From the NCBI GenBank assembly GCA_015501075.1, contig JADNYJ010000144.1, positions 1 through 64,000 of the forward strand: a stretch of 64,000 nucleotides of DNA, read 5' to 3'. Each line of letters starts with the position of its first letter. Positions within the stretch are counted from its first letter, which is position 1. Below, in pieces: positions 34,088-45,669 of the stretch. Source of the stretch: Gymnopilus junonius (Eukaryota; Basidiomycota; Agaricomycetes; Agaricales; Galerinaceae). The notes beneath the pieces are model-generated. The model had not been told where the DNA came from and did no database searches. It saw only the letters and a program-made list of their open reading frames with translations. The translations under genes and the position numbers were made by a program.

Positions 34088-34300
34088 CAGGAGCTTAACT
34101 CTGCCCTTTTTTCAATTTCTTATCTCACTGTCCTCCCAGGAAATAAATGTTGCTTGAATCATCTCGAAAAGTATGTAAAAAAATAGCTAAAAATGGAGGA
34201 GGCGGGAAGAAAGAAAAACAAATAACCTCCACCACCCGCATGTCGCCACAAATTCCCAACACAACCACCCGCATCTCGCCTCAAATCTTAAATTCGCCCT

Positions 34301-35553
34301 CTATTTTCTTGAAAATTCCATCAATCTATGTTTTATGTGAGCCACCTCATCTTTCAAGTGAGCCACCTCCGCTTTCAAAAAAAGGATTTCCTGCATCTCA
34401 GTGTTCTCCTCATTCAGCTTTTCCCCGGATGCCGCCCTGCCTTCCCCATTTTGTGGATCCTCCAGATCCCCCAGAAGTTTCCGAGATGTCGACGAGCGTG
34501 TCGATCGAGGGTCAGGGGCCTGAATTTGTTTCGATGTCAGGCTCAGCGAAGTCAACGTGGGTGGTCCAGTAGGTTGGGGCTTCGCAGCTCTTGGGGGTTG
34601 CGACTTCGCCACTATTTCGGGTGGTGAGTTGGACTTTGTCAGGGCTGGAGGATTGGATCTGGATCCCTCCATCTTCAGCTTCTTCTGCTTAGATGAAATC
34701 CGCCAGGCAACATTAGAAAGATTGCATTTTCTCTTGCCTTCTCTGCAAAATGCGCAAGAGTAGCCTCGTTTAGTCGGTACACACTCCCTTCCGATATCGA
34801 TGCACACCGAGCATGGACTGTTGTGGTCGATCTCCTCAGGAGCGTCGTCGTCGCATGCCTTTCTTTTTTTGGCATTCCCTACTTGAAAATTTTAAAGGCA
34901 TTAATGGTGATTTCAGAACAAAACTTACGCTGATCCACCTCCGACTGACTCACTGACTCACATCCCATCTCGTTATTCTCCGACTTCACCTTCTTCTTGT
35001 TTTCCCCCTTCCCCTTCCTCTTATTTTTCCCTTTTCCTGCCTCCACCCCGGTCTCATCCTCCAAGGCCTTATCCTCCCAAACCTCGTCCTCCCCAGCCTC
35101 GTCCTCCCCAGCCTTGTCCTTCTCCTTTCCTGACACCTCTCCCACACCAATTTGCCTAACCCACACCTCACCACTATCCATGTCGTCCACCACTCCATTA
35201 TACGTGTCCTGAACCTCCGGCTCCTTCTCGCTTTCACCTTTCCCGAAAACCAATGCAGTCGGCAGTGCCATGCTGTCAGGCATTTGCCTATTGCTGGCTG
35301 GCACCGACTCACCCTCCGCGCTCTTTCTCGCCTCCTTCTCCCCATCTTTCTCCATCTCATTGCTTATCTCCACAACGGTCTCTCTCTCTGCCACCACCCT
35401 TGGCTCCTCCAATGGGGAATCTTGCTCGGAACCTAACGTCTGATCCATGATCTTTGTCCCCAACATCGTCAACCGCTGCACAAGTTCATCCCCCCGCCGT
35501 CGTTGTGCCTCGCTATGGGTTCGTTCATAATCCACTTCATCCTTATGACCCAT
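34301..35553 (-). CDS. charged Cys-cluster protein with coiled-coil C-terminus
   Basis: Two exons (35553-34929 and 34878-34301) give 400 aa. The N-terminal half is acidic and Lys-rich with a short internal repeat (AGEDEAGEDEVWEDKALEDE), then a basic block (KGKNKRKGKGENKKKVKSEN). Exon 2 opens with a nuclear-localisation-like RNAKKRKA, then a cysteine cluster C-x2-C-x6-C-x8-C-x2-C-x6-C (PCSVCIDIGRECVPTKRG, CAFCREGKRKCNLS). That cluster resembles a fungal zinc cluster without being a canonical Zn2Cys6. A Pro/Ser linker and a Leu-heptad helix at the end follow (MQEILFLKAEVAHLKDEVAH). The features suggest a nuclear, possibly DNA-binding, dimerising protein; this is inference. I do not recognise the family. 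The start at 35553 is the first in-frame ATG with a sensible polar N-terminus; the frame is open further upstream. Confidence 0.55.
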
Positions 35554-36313
35554 TTCAGCGGGAGTAGGTTGATGTCGGCATGTAATATAGATGTAGGTTG
35601 GTAGGTGGGGGTAACACATTCGTGGCAAAAAGCACTGTCTCCGTCGCGTACCGTCACAAAAGTCACGCGTTCCTTGTCACTTTTTCTCATGCATTCCGCC
35701 AGCTCGGACCTTCAACCTAGGTCCACCGTTCCAGCGTGGCCTCTCCCATTCCCTATCCTAACTGCTGTCCCATTTCCATGCTTTTCTTCTTCCTCGCAAT
35801 AACATATCAGTGATATTGTTGGTGGTGGGCCCATTTTATCTATGTGATTGAGTAGTCTTAATGGTCCGTCTTCTCTCCTCTTCTTCCTCTTCCTCTTTCA
35901 AACTTACCTGACGTGTTTCAACAGTCCTCACTAGACCAGTAAGCTACGTCTTCCTTTAAAAATTTCTTTCTTTCCTGCTTCGGCCCCTTCTTTCAGCATG
36001 GAAACTTGCTACATCTTCCGCTAGGCAATCTGTATCAGCTGACCTACTTGATCACAGGGCACTTCGATATTCGAATATGTGGGCGTGGCTATGTCTTTCC
36101 GACTTCAATCGTTATGCTGACTCTGGCTTATCGTTATTTAGATCTTGCTTACGGCCTGACATCCGACATCTTGAGTAAGCAGCTTTTGAATTGATATCTG
36201 TCTGACAGATTGTAATCGTAAAGGCAGCCGATTGATCGCGACTATTTAAGAGCTACCTAAAAGCGAGTCGAGATCATTCATTTACTTCCCGATTCACCTT
36301 TTGTTCCTCTTTC
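35554..36313. other. spacer between divergent genes
   Basis: This probably carries promoters for both the Cys-cluster gene (minus) and the NACHT gene (plus). No specific element was identified. Confidence 0.4.
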
Positions 36314-37822
36314 ATGGATACAGGCTCCGAACTCCACTCTTCTAACCGTCCAATTTCCTCGATGTCCTTCTCAAATGCTCTCATTACAGGCGGGACCTTC
36401 ACCCAACATCACGAGAACATCTCTTGTTCAGATTCACGGAGGCAAGGGTTGCGTTATTTTATTGTAAATTTCCCACGTCGATTCCTTATCTTGAAAAGAT
36501 GGATTTGAGCGCCTTCAGAACGCTGTGGCATCGGGTGCATTTCACGATTCTGGAGAGAGGTTTGATCCTCCTAGATGTCATCCCAACACGCGTACGGCCG
36601 TCATTCAGAGGATTATGGACTGGGTCCACTGTGATGATCTAGCAACCCAGCAGGTGTTCATCCTGTGGCTCCATGGTGCCGCTGGCGCTGGGAAGTCTGC
36701 TATAGCGCAAACCATAGCAGAGCTCTGTTATGCGCAAGGCATTTTGCTGTCGAGTTTCTTTTTTAGCAGGGAAGATCTGAAAAGAAACCATCCACGAGCA
36801 CTCTTTCCAACGATTTCTTATCAGATGGCTTTGGAAATTCCTCAGCTTCGCGAGAGACTGGCTTGTATCCTTGAGCGTGACCCTCTCCTTCTCACTCGGT
36901 CATTATCGGCGCAATTCTTCTCCTTGGTTGTTCAACCAATCAAGGACCTTTATGCGTCCGGATTCTTTGATACCCATAACTCTCCTCATCTCGTTATTAT
37001 CGATGGTCTTGATGAATGTTCAGATAGCCAGGTCCAATGTGAGGTATTAGACGTTATTCTCAGCAGCATCTATGATCACCATCTTCCATTCATTTTTCTT
37101 ATCACCAGTCGTCCAGAACACGAGCTCACATCTCGATTCAATCGTCAAGACATGGATGGTGTGATGAGCTGACTATTACTGGACCATTCTTTTTTCCCGA
37201 TATATCACTATTCCTGCGAGATCACTTCAAGAAGATCCTTGAATCTCATCCTTTCAAGCATTTTATTCCTCACTCCTGGCCACCCGAAAATCTTATCCAT
37301 TCTCTAGCGCGCAAGTCTTCCGGTCAATTCATCTATGCGTCTATAGTGGTGAAATATGTTGAGTATAGTAGGAGTTTACCCCACAAGCGGCTCGACCTGA
37401 TCTTGAACATTCGCCCTAACCCCGGTCCTTCCCCTTTTGCCGAGCTCGATGCCTTGTACTTTCACATATTCTCCAACGTGGATAACCTCAAAAGCGTCCT
37501 TCTCATTATCGCATTTCATATCCTCTCCCCAGATAATGACACCGCTCTAGCTGATCTCGAAGAGCTTCTTGAATGGGAGCCTGGAACAATTGATGTGCTG
37601 CTGTCTGACCTTCCCTCCATAATGACCATTGAGCGAAATTGGGCTGGAAACACATTGCGCACGGTTCATGCGTCCTTGGTGGAGTTTCTCCTTGATCGCT
37701 CGAGGTCGGGGAAGTACTACCTCGATCTATCAAGGAATCGAACTCAGATAGTTCAACATTGTATTAAATTCATAAGCAGTACGCCTGATTTTCATCGAAT
37801 ATCGAAGCAAAACATCTCCTGA
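36314..37822 (+). pseudogene. NACHT-domain STAND protein, frameshifted
   Basis: The N-terminus has the basidiomycete NACHT leader (LERLQNAVASGAFHDSGERF ... RTAVIQRIMDWVH), with an intron probably between about 36430 and 36483. The P-loop GAAGAGKSAIAQT and the Walker B-like LVIIDGLDECSD are intact, as is FIFLITSRPEHEL. The frame stops at 37168 (MDGVMS) and the family sequence resumes one frame over: DISLFLRDHFKKILESHP, SSGQFIYASIVVKYVEYS, then LRTVHASLVEFLLDRSRSGK to 37822. NACHT STAND proteins are NTPases thought to act in fungal non-self recognition and programmed cell death. WD, ankyrin or TPR sensor repeats that would normally follow are absent. It is most likely a recent pseudogene, since only one shift separates two long conserved stretches. 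Confidence 0.7.
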
Positions 37823-39568
37823 TATATATATACAGCAGGTCGACCGTTTTCAGATCCAAAGGTCGACAAGGTGCATCATTTGGCAATGCAGTTCTTTCTT
37901 CGTCACTGTTCTGAATGCGAGCACACACCCCAACTTAGAAGTGACGTTCTTTCTTTCGATAGTGATGGAATTCATTCACAGAAGAGCGATGAACATTACA
38001 ACTAAAGCCATGGGCCAATTTTCCTTGGTTACATGGTTCAACGTGGTATTTCTTCCGACTTTCTTTGATTTTTTAAAGAATTCGACAGAGCGGTAAGTTA
38101 CAGGCCAATAGAAAGGGAGCCCAGGAAAAAGTAAAAGAGATAGAATTCAAATTTGCCGGTTCAAAGGAGAATCGAGATGACAGTGAAAAGAGACACTTGA
38201 CTTGTCGGAGTCGCGTATAATCACATGTTAATACTCTTCGTTCCTCTTTGCTATTCCCACCTCCCGACCATCTATTTCCTCCCTACTCACATTCCGTTCA
38301 GCGCTATAAACCCCACTCACGATCGTAACATCGTCGTGGATTGAATGATCGATGATTGATAACCGACGATTGCAGCATGAGACTCGAGCTACATGATCAG
38401 AACGAAGGTTGCACAGGGTTAAATTGGGGTTAAAAGCTATTATAAAGATGAGCTAGGATGAGACTGGAGATCGAGTTGGAACTGCCTGGTCATATTCAAC
38501 AATTGTATGAGAGTCGTCGGTGGCAATGGCTTAAATGGGGCATATACGTCGAGCGAGGAGGCCTCCACTAACCATCAAAGGCAATCTGGTCAAGTCCTTG
38601 GCCATGTTATTGTCACGCGAGAAGAGGATACTTACCCTCTAGATGATTGGAATTGTAGAGTGACTAGCAATTTGTTTCTTGACCTGGAATAAACCTTTGA
38701 TGATCAAATGCTTCTTTCATAGAGCAAGAAGGCTGAAGAAGCTTGCGTACCTGGTGATGTGCAGAACTTGATCTTTAAATGCTGATTTGAGTATTTATTA
38801 CAAATACTTTCAGCGGTCCGGCATATTAGAGCATGGATGCGAAGGTAAACCAAGAATAATCTCAACGAAATCATTCAGTGCCTAGAATGTCCAGCTGGAT
38901 CCCATCGCCAGAGACACACGTATACTCAGATCGTACCCCGCTTTCTTGCCACCTGACATTTAATCCATAAGCACCCTACATGACCTTTGAGATGGAGGTG
39001 AGGTAGCTGAAAGGCACGAACGTCGATGAGTAAGTAGCCGAGAATCGAGATTTCAACTGTGGCGGCGGGTGACGTAGGATGGTAGCTCCCAAGTATACAT
39101 AGTGCGATGTAGCAAGCTTCTAATAAACGCCTGGAAGGTTGAAAGAGGCGGTCATAAGAAGGACTTGAGCTTGACTAGTCCAGCGGTGGCAAAAAAAAAA
39201 AGTGACAGAGTCACAGTGCGATGGTCTATGGCTTTGCAGAATTGCACGTGCAGTAGAGTCCAGACCGGTTCCGTTTTCTCGCGTTGCACCAAATTTGTTT
39301 TGTTTTTGTTCAACATGCATCTCATCTTCCAGTAGACCATGTAGCGCGTTTTAAGGTAAGCACCTCTCCTGTGGTAGATCTGACAACTTCTAATACCTTC
39401 GAACCTTCGACTCGGAGTCGAAAAAGTTTCGCTGAACGGACGTCAGTGACTCGGATCTAATCCATCAGTGGGGATGTTTGTCCTCTGAGTCGATGGTGCA
39501 TTATGCTTGAAAGGTAAGGTTGTCCATGTGAATGCTTTCCTTGAATCGCGCCATCAGAAGAACGTTGG
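37823..39568. other. 1.7-kb spacer, no gene supported
   Basis: The first 150 bases may be decayed C-terminal STAND sequence (KVDKVHHLAMQFFLRH can be read at about 37860). The rest has short unsupported frames only. Confidence 0.4.
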
Positions 39569-39576
39569 TGACTTAC

Positions 39577-41092
39577 TAGGGCTGCCAACCGGCACCGTCC
39601 AGACGGCAGACGGGTAGCCGTCCCACGGTGACGGGTGCCGTCCCGGCAGCCTGGAATAATGAGGAATAAACGGCCGTCATATGACGGACCGTGTACCGTC
39701 CTTGGTCAGTTCAGAAGGCTGTTAACGGCCGTACACGGGTGCCTCTGGTCAATGTATATGTAGTCTAAGCAAAGTCAATGATCGTCACAAGTGAGCACGA
39801 AAAAATTGCAACTGATGTAAGCTAGGTTCTAAATTAAGATTTTGCGGACATCAGTGATGATCGTGCTTATCTCTGACCGCCGCTCTGCCATTTTCCGTCT
39901 TCGACACCGACTTTCCAGCGCCATCATTTGGAGAAATCGTCATCAAGATATTCATACATCGACACTTTCTTCAATATGAGCGGCTTTGGGGTGTCCTCGA
40001 GGGAGGATATGTGGTCGGAGACTGGTCATAGTTGAAGTTCTGTTTGTCATATGGTACGTGCTGAATTATGGCTCATTCTTTGCAGTTCTCTTAGTTCTTG
40101 GTGAAGAACAGGTATAAATTGAAGAAACAAGTGAGATATTCCCAGAAACTTACCATTCACTCATAATGGCAAGTGACCAATGTGCAGTTGGCTCTAATGG
40201 CGAGCTCCTTGATGCCAGCCAGATTCAATTCTACCATGATCCGATGACAATGTTCCTTTACCGCCTGTTCCTGCCCTACCAATCAAGCACCATGAAAAGC
40301 CTCGAGGGTATGGCAATCCTTTTCATTTTGAATGCCGTTGCACTGATGCCTTCATCCCGTAGGTCGTGGCCATCGCTACAAGTGCACTGCTCATTTGGAA
40401 GCCTCTCTTCAAGCCGAGAAAGAGGATGACAATGGCATTCTCATCTCGAAGAAGGCTCCCAGGATTGGTCCTGCTCGACAGCCCCTCAAACCTGTACCGA
40501 CCTTCGACTTCACTGCTCGCTATCGCACCAAATCGCAGCCGCGTGTCCTCAACGAGTTGGACGAATACCTTCGATTGCCGCCACAGGAATTCCAGTCCTG
40601 TAATCCGATCCGGTGGTGGCATGCACAATGCTTTCACTTCCCTACGCTTCATCAACTTGCCTTCGATATTCTTGCTATACCTGGTGAGTAAATCTCAGTT
40701 CCATAAACCAACCAGCGCTCCTTTCTCATCACCATCACATTGCAGGATCAGCTGTGGCTGTGGAGAGAGTTTTTTCAGGTGGCAGAGACACAATTTCTAT
40801 CCGTCGTGTGAGACTTAGACCAGACACAATCAGAATTCTGATGATTTTGAAGCACCATATCCGATCTCGAGCAATTAGAGCTTAGGATACTGAATGTAGG
40901 CCTACATAGACATAATTACATAGATTTTGCATGGGACCGCCTGTGGACGGCCGTCAACAGCCATCTCAGACCTGTGCCATGCTGTCCATGTTTTGAAAGT
41001 TGAGAAGACGGGACGGGTGGCCACCGTAAACTACCCATCTGCTAGCCGTCAAATGACGGCCGTACCCGTACCCAGGACGGTTGGCAGCCCTA
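39577..41092 (+). mobile_element. complete non-autonomous hAT element, 1516 bases
   Basis: The perfect 8-base duplication TGACTTAC lies at 39569-39576 and 41093-41100. The inverted termini are TAGGGCTGCCAACCG on the left and, reverse-complemented, TAGGGCTGCCAACCG on the right. Subterminal zones contain repeated ACGGCCGT and GACGGGT motifs. It carries only the C-terminal part of a hAT transposase and no DDE catalytic region, so it must be mobilised in trans. Confidence 0.9.
40166..40885 (+). pseudogene. truncated hAT transposase with dimerisation domain
   Basis: ATG 40166 starts MASDQCAVGSNGELLDASQI. A one-base shift at the HDP codons leads to a Pro-rich stretch (DDNVPLPPVPALPIKHHEKP). An intron ends before 40365, then RGHRYKCTAHLEASLQAEKE and, after 40500, LNELDEYLRLPPQEFQSCNP and WWHAQCFHFPTLHQLAFDIL. 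A second intron (40684-40745) leads to GSAVAVERVFSGGRDTISIR and LRPDTIRILMILKHH, ending at 40885. W...FPTL...A.DIL.IPGSAVAVERVFSGG is the hAT C-terminal dimerisation domain. The BED zinc finger and the catalytic acidic residues are absent. It is non-autonomous passenger coding sequence; if translated from a later start it could make a dimerisation-only peptide. Confidence 0.7.
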
Positions 41093-41100
41093 TGACTTAC

Positions 41101-41870
41101 TAATTTGGACATGCTGTAGCACTATCGTTTTCAACCCATTGCGACCTCTCTTGCTTTTATATTTTGTTGACACTCATTGACTTGCAATGCAGGTGAGATT
41201 CATCATATAGCCTTGAAATTTTTCAAATGCACTTTGTTCATCGGTCATCCAGATTTATTGAAATTCACGTCTTCGGTGCGTCATGCTTCTTTCTCTCCCA
41301 CAATATCTTTTTAACTTGTCTTCTTCTTTGAAACTTCTTAGTTCTAGTTCATGAAGTGTCGCGGTACTGGAATGGTGCTGGACCTCGACATGCACTAGCG
41401 AGATTGAAAGGGGTATGTGTACATATTCGTGATCATGATCTGTAGCTATTGTTCAAATAAAGAAGTCTGTGCATAGACGCTTATGTCCCCTGGGATAATA
41501 AACTCGACACAAACTCGACCTTGCTGGTCAGCTGGTGCTGGCAAGTCGGACATTACATACTTAGAAGGAGATTCAGCTGCTAGTAAATTATCAGTCGGTG
41601 GTTGGTGTTTGACTGATTCAAAGGCTGTCTGACTGCCCGAACATCCTTGGTACGTGCACCTTCTTTTCGGATCTTGTTCCTCATGAATTGATTACTTGAA
41701 TTTACGCCTATAAGTAGACCTCAATTTTGCCCTCATTTTCGTTGTCTCGCCCTTACCGGTTAGTCACTCAGTGAGCCTTTAATGTTCCTTTCTTAAGAGC
41801 CTTTGCTGACTGCACAATTTATAGATGCCTCAAACCACAACTTTCTCATCAAATCTCACCAAGCTCAGAT
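41101..41870. other. spacer and promoter of duplicated gene A
   Basis: From about 41600 the sequence matches 43495-43738, the region upstream of copy B. Both have a TATA-like CTATAAGT (about 41708 and 43594) roughly 145-165 bases before the ATG. Confidence 0.5.
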
Positions 41871-42531
41871 ATGGCCTCGCTCCCTGTATGTTGACCTTCC
41901 CTATATTCCCACTTACACTCTAACTTTTCTCCATTATCCCCATATGCAGATTCTTACCCCAGTCACCAACCCACCTTCCAACCTCCGATCCCCACCTCAA
42001 TCAGCCAACCCTCCCAATCCGCTCATCTTCAGGAACAACTCTGGGGACAATGTAACCATCTACAGGATCGACAGCAATGGCGCCCGCATCAATCCTGCCT
42101 CTGTCGCCAACAGAGCTACCAACACCATGTTCACTGACTCCAGGCACCACTGGGTCATTGTCTACCCTTCTGGTTTTGAGTGCGTGTATACGGCCCCGGT
42201 GGGTGCTGCGATGGTAGTCATTGAGCCGTATGTTCCTCTGGTTTCTGGTCAGGTTTATTATTTCTTCTCCTTTGGGAACGAGCTTCCGCTCTGCTCATGG
42301 GGTGATGCATCTGGTGGCAGCGGTATTGTGGGTATGGTTTGATTAGGTTCCTCTTCCTCACGCAGCTGGTTGCGCTAATGTTGTATCTTCTCTATAGCCA
42401 CCTGTTCCAATTATTCGGCCACTCCAACAGTTGCTCAGGTAAGTCACTTATTTCTTGCGTTTTTGATCAACCATAATGCTAACTACTTGTGGGTTATATA
42501 GTGGAAGGCCACGCATACCGGAAATGGGTGA
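41871..42531 (+). CDS. unknown agaric protein, duplicated copy A, possibly truncated
   Basis: Exons 41871-41885, 41950-42331, 42398-42438 and 42502-42531 give about 155 aa ending at TGA 42529. I do not recognise the family. Visible sequence is MASLPILTPVTNPPSNLRSP, then NPLIFRNNSGDNVTIYRIDS, HHWVIVYPSGFECVYTAPVG and QVYYFFSFGNELPLCSWGDA, strand-rich and without a signal peptide. Beyond the TGA the same frame continues YWYLSNTGGGVSITTTPFEW. After a further intron-like gap it reads RVPGSTQAVSSVGSIGADRS and NDPVKDSQCWRIAS, to about 42860. The original protein was therefore probably longer, and the TGA plus a phase clash near 42658 may mark decay. It may be a lectin-like beta protein; this is speculation. 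A 5' copy of the gene follows at 43739. Confidence 0.45.
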
Positions 42532-43738
42532 TGGACATTGTTGAACATGTGGTACCCAGCCTCGCATGGCTACTGGTACCTCTCCAATACCGGTGGAGGC
42601 GTCTCCATCACCACCACTCCATTCGAATGGGAGATCATTTCCGACCCAGTCAGAGGTCATAGGTGCATTCCCTTTCCCCCACACATTCTTCTTTCTACAG
42701 ACTCTTGAACTTCTGTGCTCAGAATCCGCGTTCCAGGATCAACTCAGGCTGTTAGCTCGGTAGGCAGCATTGGAGCTGATAGGAGCGGAAATGCCTACGT
42801 TCTTGTTAGTCTGCAAGGTAATGATCCTGTTAAGGATTCTCAGTGCTGGAGAATTGCATCTGGTAAGTTGCCACCTATTCGGTCTTCACACTTCATTCAT
42901 ACTCATGGATGACCCTTTATGAGCAGCCTAATCCAGGCCACGATCTGTATATCATTCTCAAGTTATGCTATGCTATAAAATCATTTGTGTTTTTAATTTT
43001 TTCATTTTTGATTGTCTTTCTCACCCATCCTGATGTTTTTAGTTCTCAAATTCCAACTAAAACTCAAGTGTGCTTTCTTGGACTTTCTTTGCTCATTCAA
43101 AACTTGTCTCTCTGCAATCAATATCATTGCTTCTTTTGAAATCGTACCATATGGACATACATAAAATGTATTCCAGAATTCATATATACATTGCAGGAAA
43201 TATCTTGAAGCCTGGGCATCGTCAATGTCAGTCCCTACCATCGCTTCCTCCAACCACACCTCAAGATAAAAGTAGGATTTAGCTGATACCCACAGCTTAG
43301 AGAATCAGATTTCTTGAAGGTCCCCTCGGTCCTCAGAGCGTTGTGCTTCTTTCTTAATCCTGCATCAAGAAGTATTGGGTACTGGAAGGGCACTAGACCT
43401 TGGAATAGGATGTTCGTAGACCTACTGTTCAAAAGGGATGAAATATGATGCCTGTGCATGGGTGAATGTGTACCCTGATGTACTAGATTTGAGAAGTTCC
43501 TGCTGATGTTTGACTGGTTCAGAGGTTATTTAACTGTCGGAAATTAACTTTCTGGATCTTGCTTCCTTGAGAATTGATGGATTAAATTTGCGCCTATAAG
43601 TAGACCCAAATTTCGACCTCTTTTTTGTTACATCATTCTTACTCCCCATTGCTCAGTATGCCATGTTCCTCTCTTGGGTCTTCACTCACAGCGCAGTTCA
43701 TAGATGCCTCAAAACCATACGCTCCCCGACTCTCCTAT
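42532..43738. other. decayed 3' part of copy A, then copy B promoter
   Basis: 42532-42860 still reads as coding sequence of copy A past its stop. 42870-43490 shows nothing recognisable. 43495-43738 duplicates the upstream region of copy A. Confidence 0.45.
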
Positions 43739-43966
43739 ATGGCTTCACTCCCTGTATGTAAATCTTGCCTATATTCCCAATCTCACATTAAATCCCATTT
43801 ATTGCTCATGTAGATTCTGACTCCAGTCATCAACCCATCCTCCAACCTCCGATCCCCACTGCAACTAGCAAAGCCACCTAATCCTCTCATCTTCAGGAAC
43901 AAATCTGGGAACTATGTGGCCCTCTACAGAATCAACAGTACCGGCGCCCGCCTCAACAGTGCCTCA
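43739..43966 (+). pseudogene. truncated duplicate, copy B
   Basis: Exon 43739-43753 (MASLP) and the block 43814-43966 parallel copy A: ILTPVINPSSNLRSP, NPLIFRNKSGNYVALYRINS, then TGARLNSASA. Homology stops abruptly at about 43966, in the middle of what is one long exon in copy A. It is a partial tandem duplicate that includes the promoter. Confidence 0.6.
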
Positions 43967-44608
43967 GCGAAAAAGGATATATTTTGTGGCATAGAATTCA
44001 GTCGAGAATCTAGATAGAAGGGAAGGAAGGAAAGTAAGTCAAGACAGAGTGGAAGAGGAAATGAGGGGACACGCACATGTAAGTGTCTCCCAATCTCAGG
44101 CTCCACCCGACATCGCCCTTTCATTGTGAAGAAATAAAATGAGATCATAGTTGTGATACACATGAGAAGGGCTCAAGTACTCAAGTACTCACCCGTAGCC
44201 CTTTGCCGGAGTCTTTACTAAGTGTCCATGATAATGGTGTGGACAGGATCACAGGCACTAGGAGGAAGAAAGTATGAGAATGAGAAAAGAAGAATAAGAA
44301 TGGAAGGCATTGATCTGGATGAACCTGAAGACCAATGAGAGCTGTAAAGGGTAGGAGTACCGAAAGCATCCATGACCTGAGAATTGGGAACATGAGTCAA
44401 GCTCGTGATGGAAGCGGACAGCGCAAACGTACCTCATCAACATCCTCCTTGTCTCCTGCATGCTCGCCAAATTATTCTATTCCTGCATCTCTCCAAATTT
44501 GTCACTTGGCTCTACCATGAGCACCTGTGAGGTTATCAACAATTGAACGTTGCAGCCCGACAGCAGCTGAGAGATGATGTAAGCATGATGGGCATGCTCT
44601 CAGTGAGA
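43967..44608. other. spacer to the Gypsy insertion
   Basis: There is no supported gene. The minus-strand frames here are hydrophobic shadows without starts in context. It ends at the GGAAC target duplication (44609-44613). Confidence 0.4.
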
Positions 44609-44613
44609 GGAAC

Positions 44614-44913
44614 TGTAATGATCCGGTCCAGTTCCCCATCCTGGCCTCACCGTCTCTTTCTTATAGTTAATCCTCTTAGTTATTCCTTTAACTCATCATG
44701 ACTCATATCCTGACTCACTCTCCTCGCTCTTTAGATATTCCTAGAAAACTTCCTAATCACATGACTATCTACCTCTGGTATATAAACTGTCCGTCGTAGC
44801 TAGTCCTCTTTCTTTTTACAATTTATTCCTTTTATCCAGTTCTTTCCCTGTGCAAAACTTCTCATGTGTCAAAACTTCCCCTTAGTCATCCAACTGAGGC
44901 CACTTTCATCACA
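44614..44913 (+). repeat. left (5') LTR
   Basis: It has TG...CA termini and is the direct repeat of 58782-59080. A TATA box (TATATAAA at about 44779) lies centrally, giving the expected U3-R layout. Most differences from the right LTR are CG to TG or CA in this copy. Confidence 0.9.
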
Positions 44914-45098
44914 TCTTTTGAACTTGCTTAACTTCTAAACTCTCGCCTTTGATGCCTCGGTACTATGGTCTGATCAACCCGAACATCTGACACTCAAGGT
45001 ACTCTACATTCGAACATCTCTTGCTTTGACATCGCATTGTCATCACCAAAAAAAGCTGAGTAATCCTTTTATTCAATCAATCTATCTCTCCGAAAAAA

Positions 45099-45669
45099 AT
45101 GGCTACTATGAGGACACCCCCTCCTAAGCGCCAGGGCATTGCTTCAGTTGTTGCGCATCCACGCTCAGCCAGCATGTCCCCGACCAGAGCAGAATTTTCT
45201 GCTGCTGAGAACCGGGCTCCTGGGAGCCTGAGATCCGACAGTGACACCCGCTTGTACAGCGATGTTCTTGCTTCGAGACCCACCACCCCCTTGCAGGACA
45301 AGGAGGTAGTAGATAAAGCGGACTGATTAGCTACCGGTTTCAAGAATAATAATAAGAAGGACGTACCTCCACATTTAGAACATAAGAAGAGTCTCTTTAC
45401 CGACTCTGACAATGAACAGGACCTGAATGACTGACCTGAGAGTGCACAGAAGTGGGTAACTGTGCAGTGAAAATGGCGATCCCTGCCCGAAAATGAACGT
45501 TTGGGATTAGCCAAAAATTTGTTCCTGCAGCCTCGAGAACTTACCGAGGAGCAAGATAACAAAGCTGAAATCATGAATCCTCTGACAACGAGGAAAAGAA
45601 ACCTGCTCACCGCAAGAAAGCTAAGAAAGCTAAGAAAGCTAAGAAGAGATGCAACAGTTCCATCTCTAG
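45099..45669 (+). pseudogene. gag N-terminal segment of the Gypsy element
   Basis: It starts MATMRTPPPKRQGIASVVAH about 185 bases after the LTR. Coding-like sequence runs through three in-frame TGA codons (after VVDKAD, after DNEQDLND and after WVTVQ) and one frame change to a Lys/Ala-rich stretch (KKPAHRKKAKKAKKAKKRCN), ending SSIS at the hAT insertion. The frame resumes on the other side of the element at 55749 (minus strand) with SKAEGPSKPKGKGIDPREFG, which is what an uninterrupted gag would read across the target site. The basic tract may bind nucleic acid. Confidence 0.65.

Noticed and set aside
40323..40818. Overlapping frames in the hAT element on both strands
   Set aside because: Only the frame with the hAT dimerisation motif and its intron is supported.
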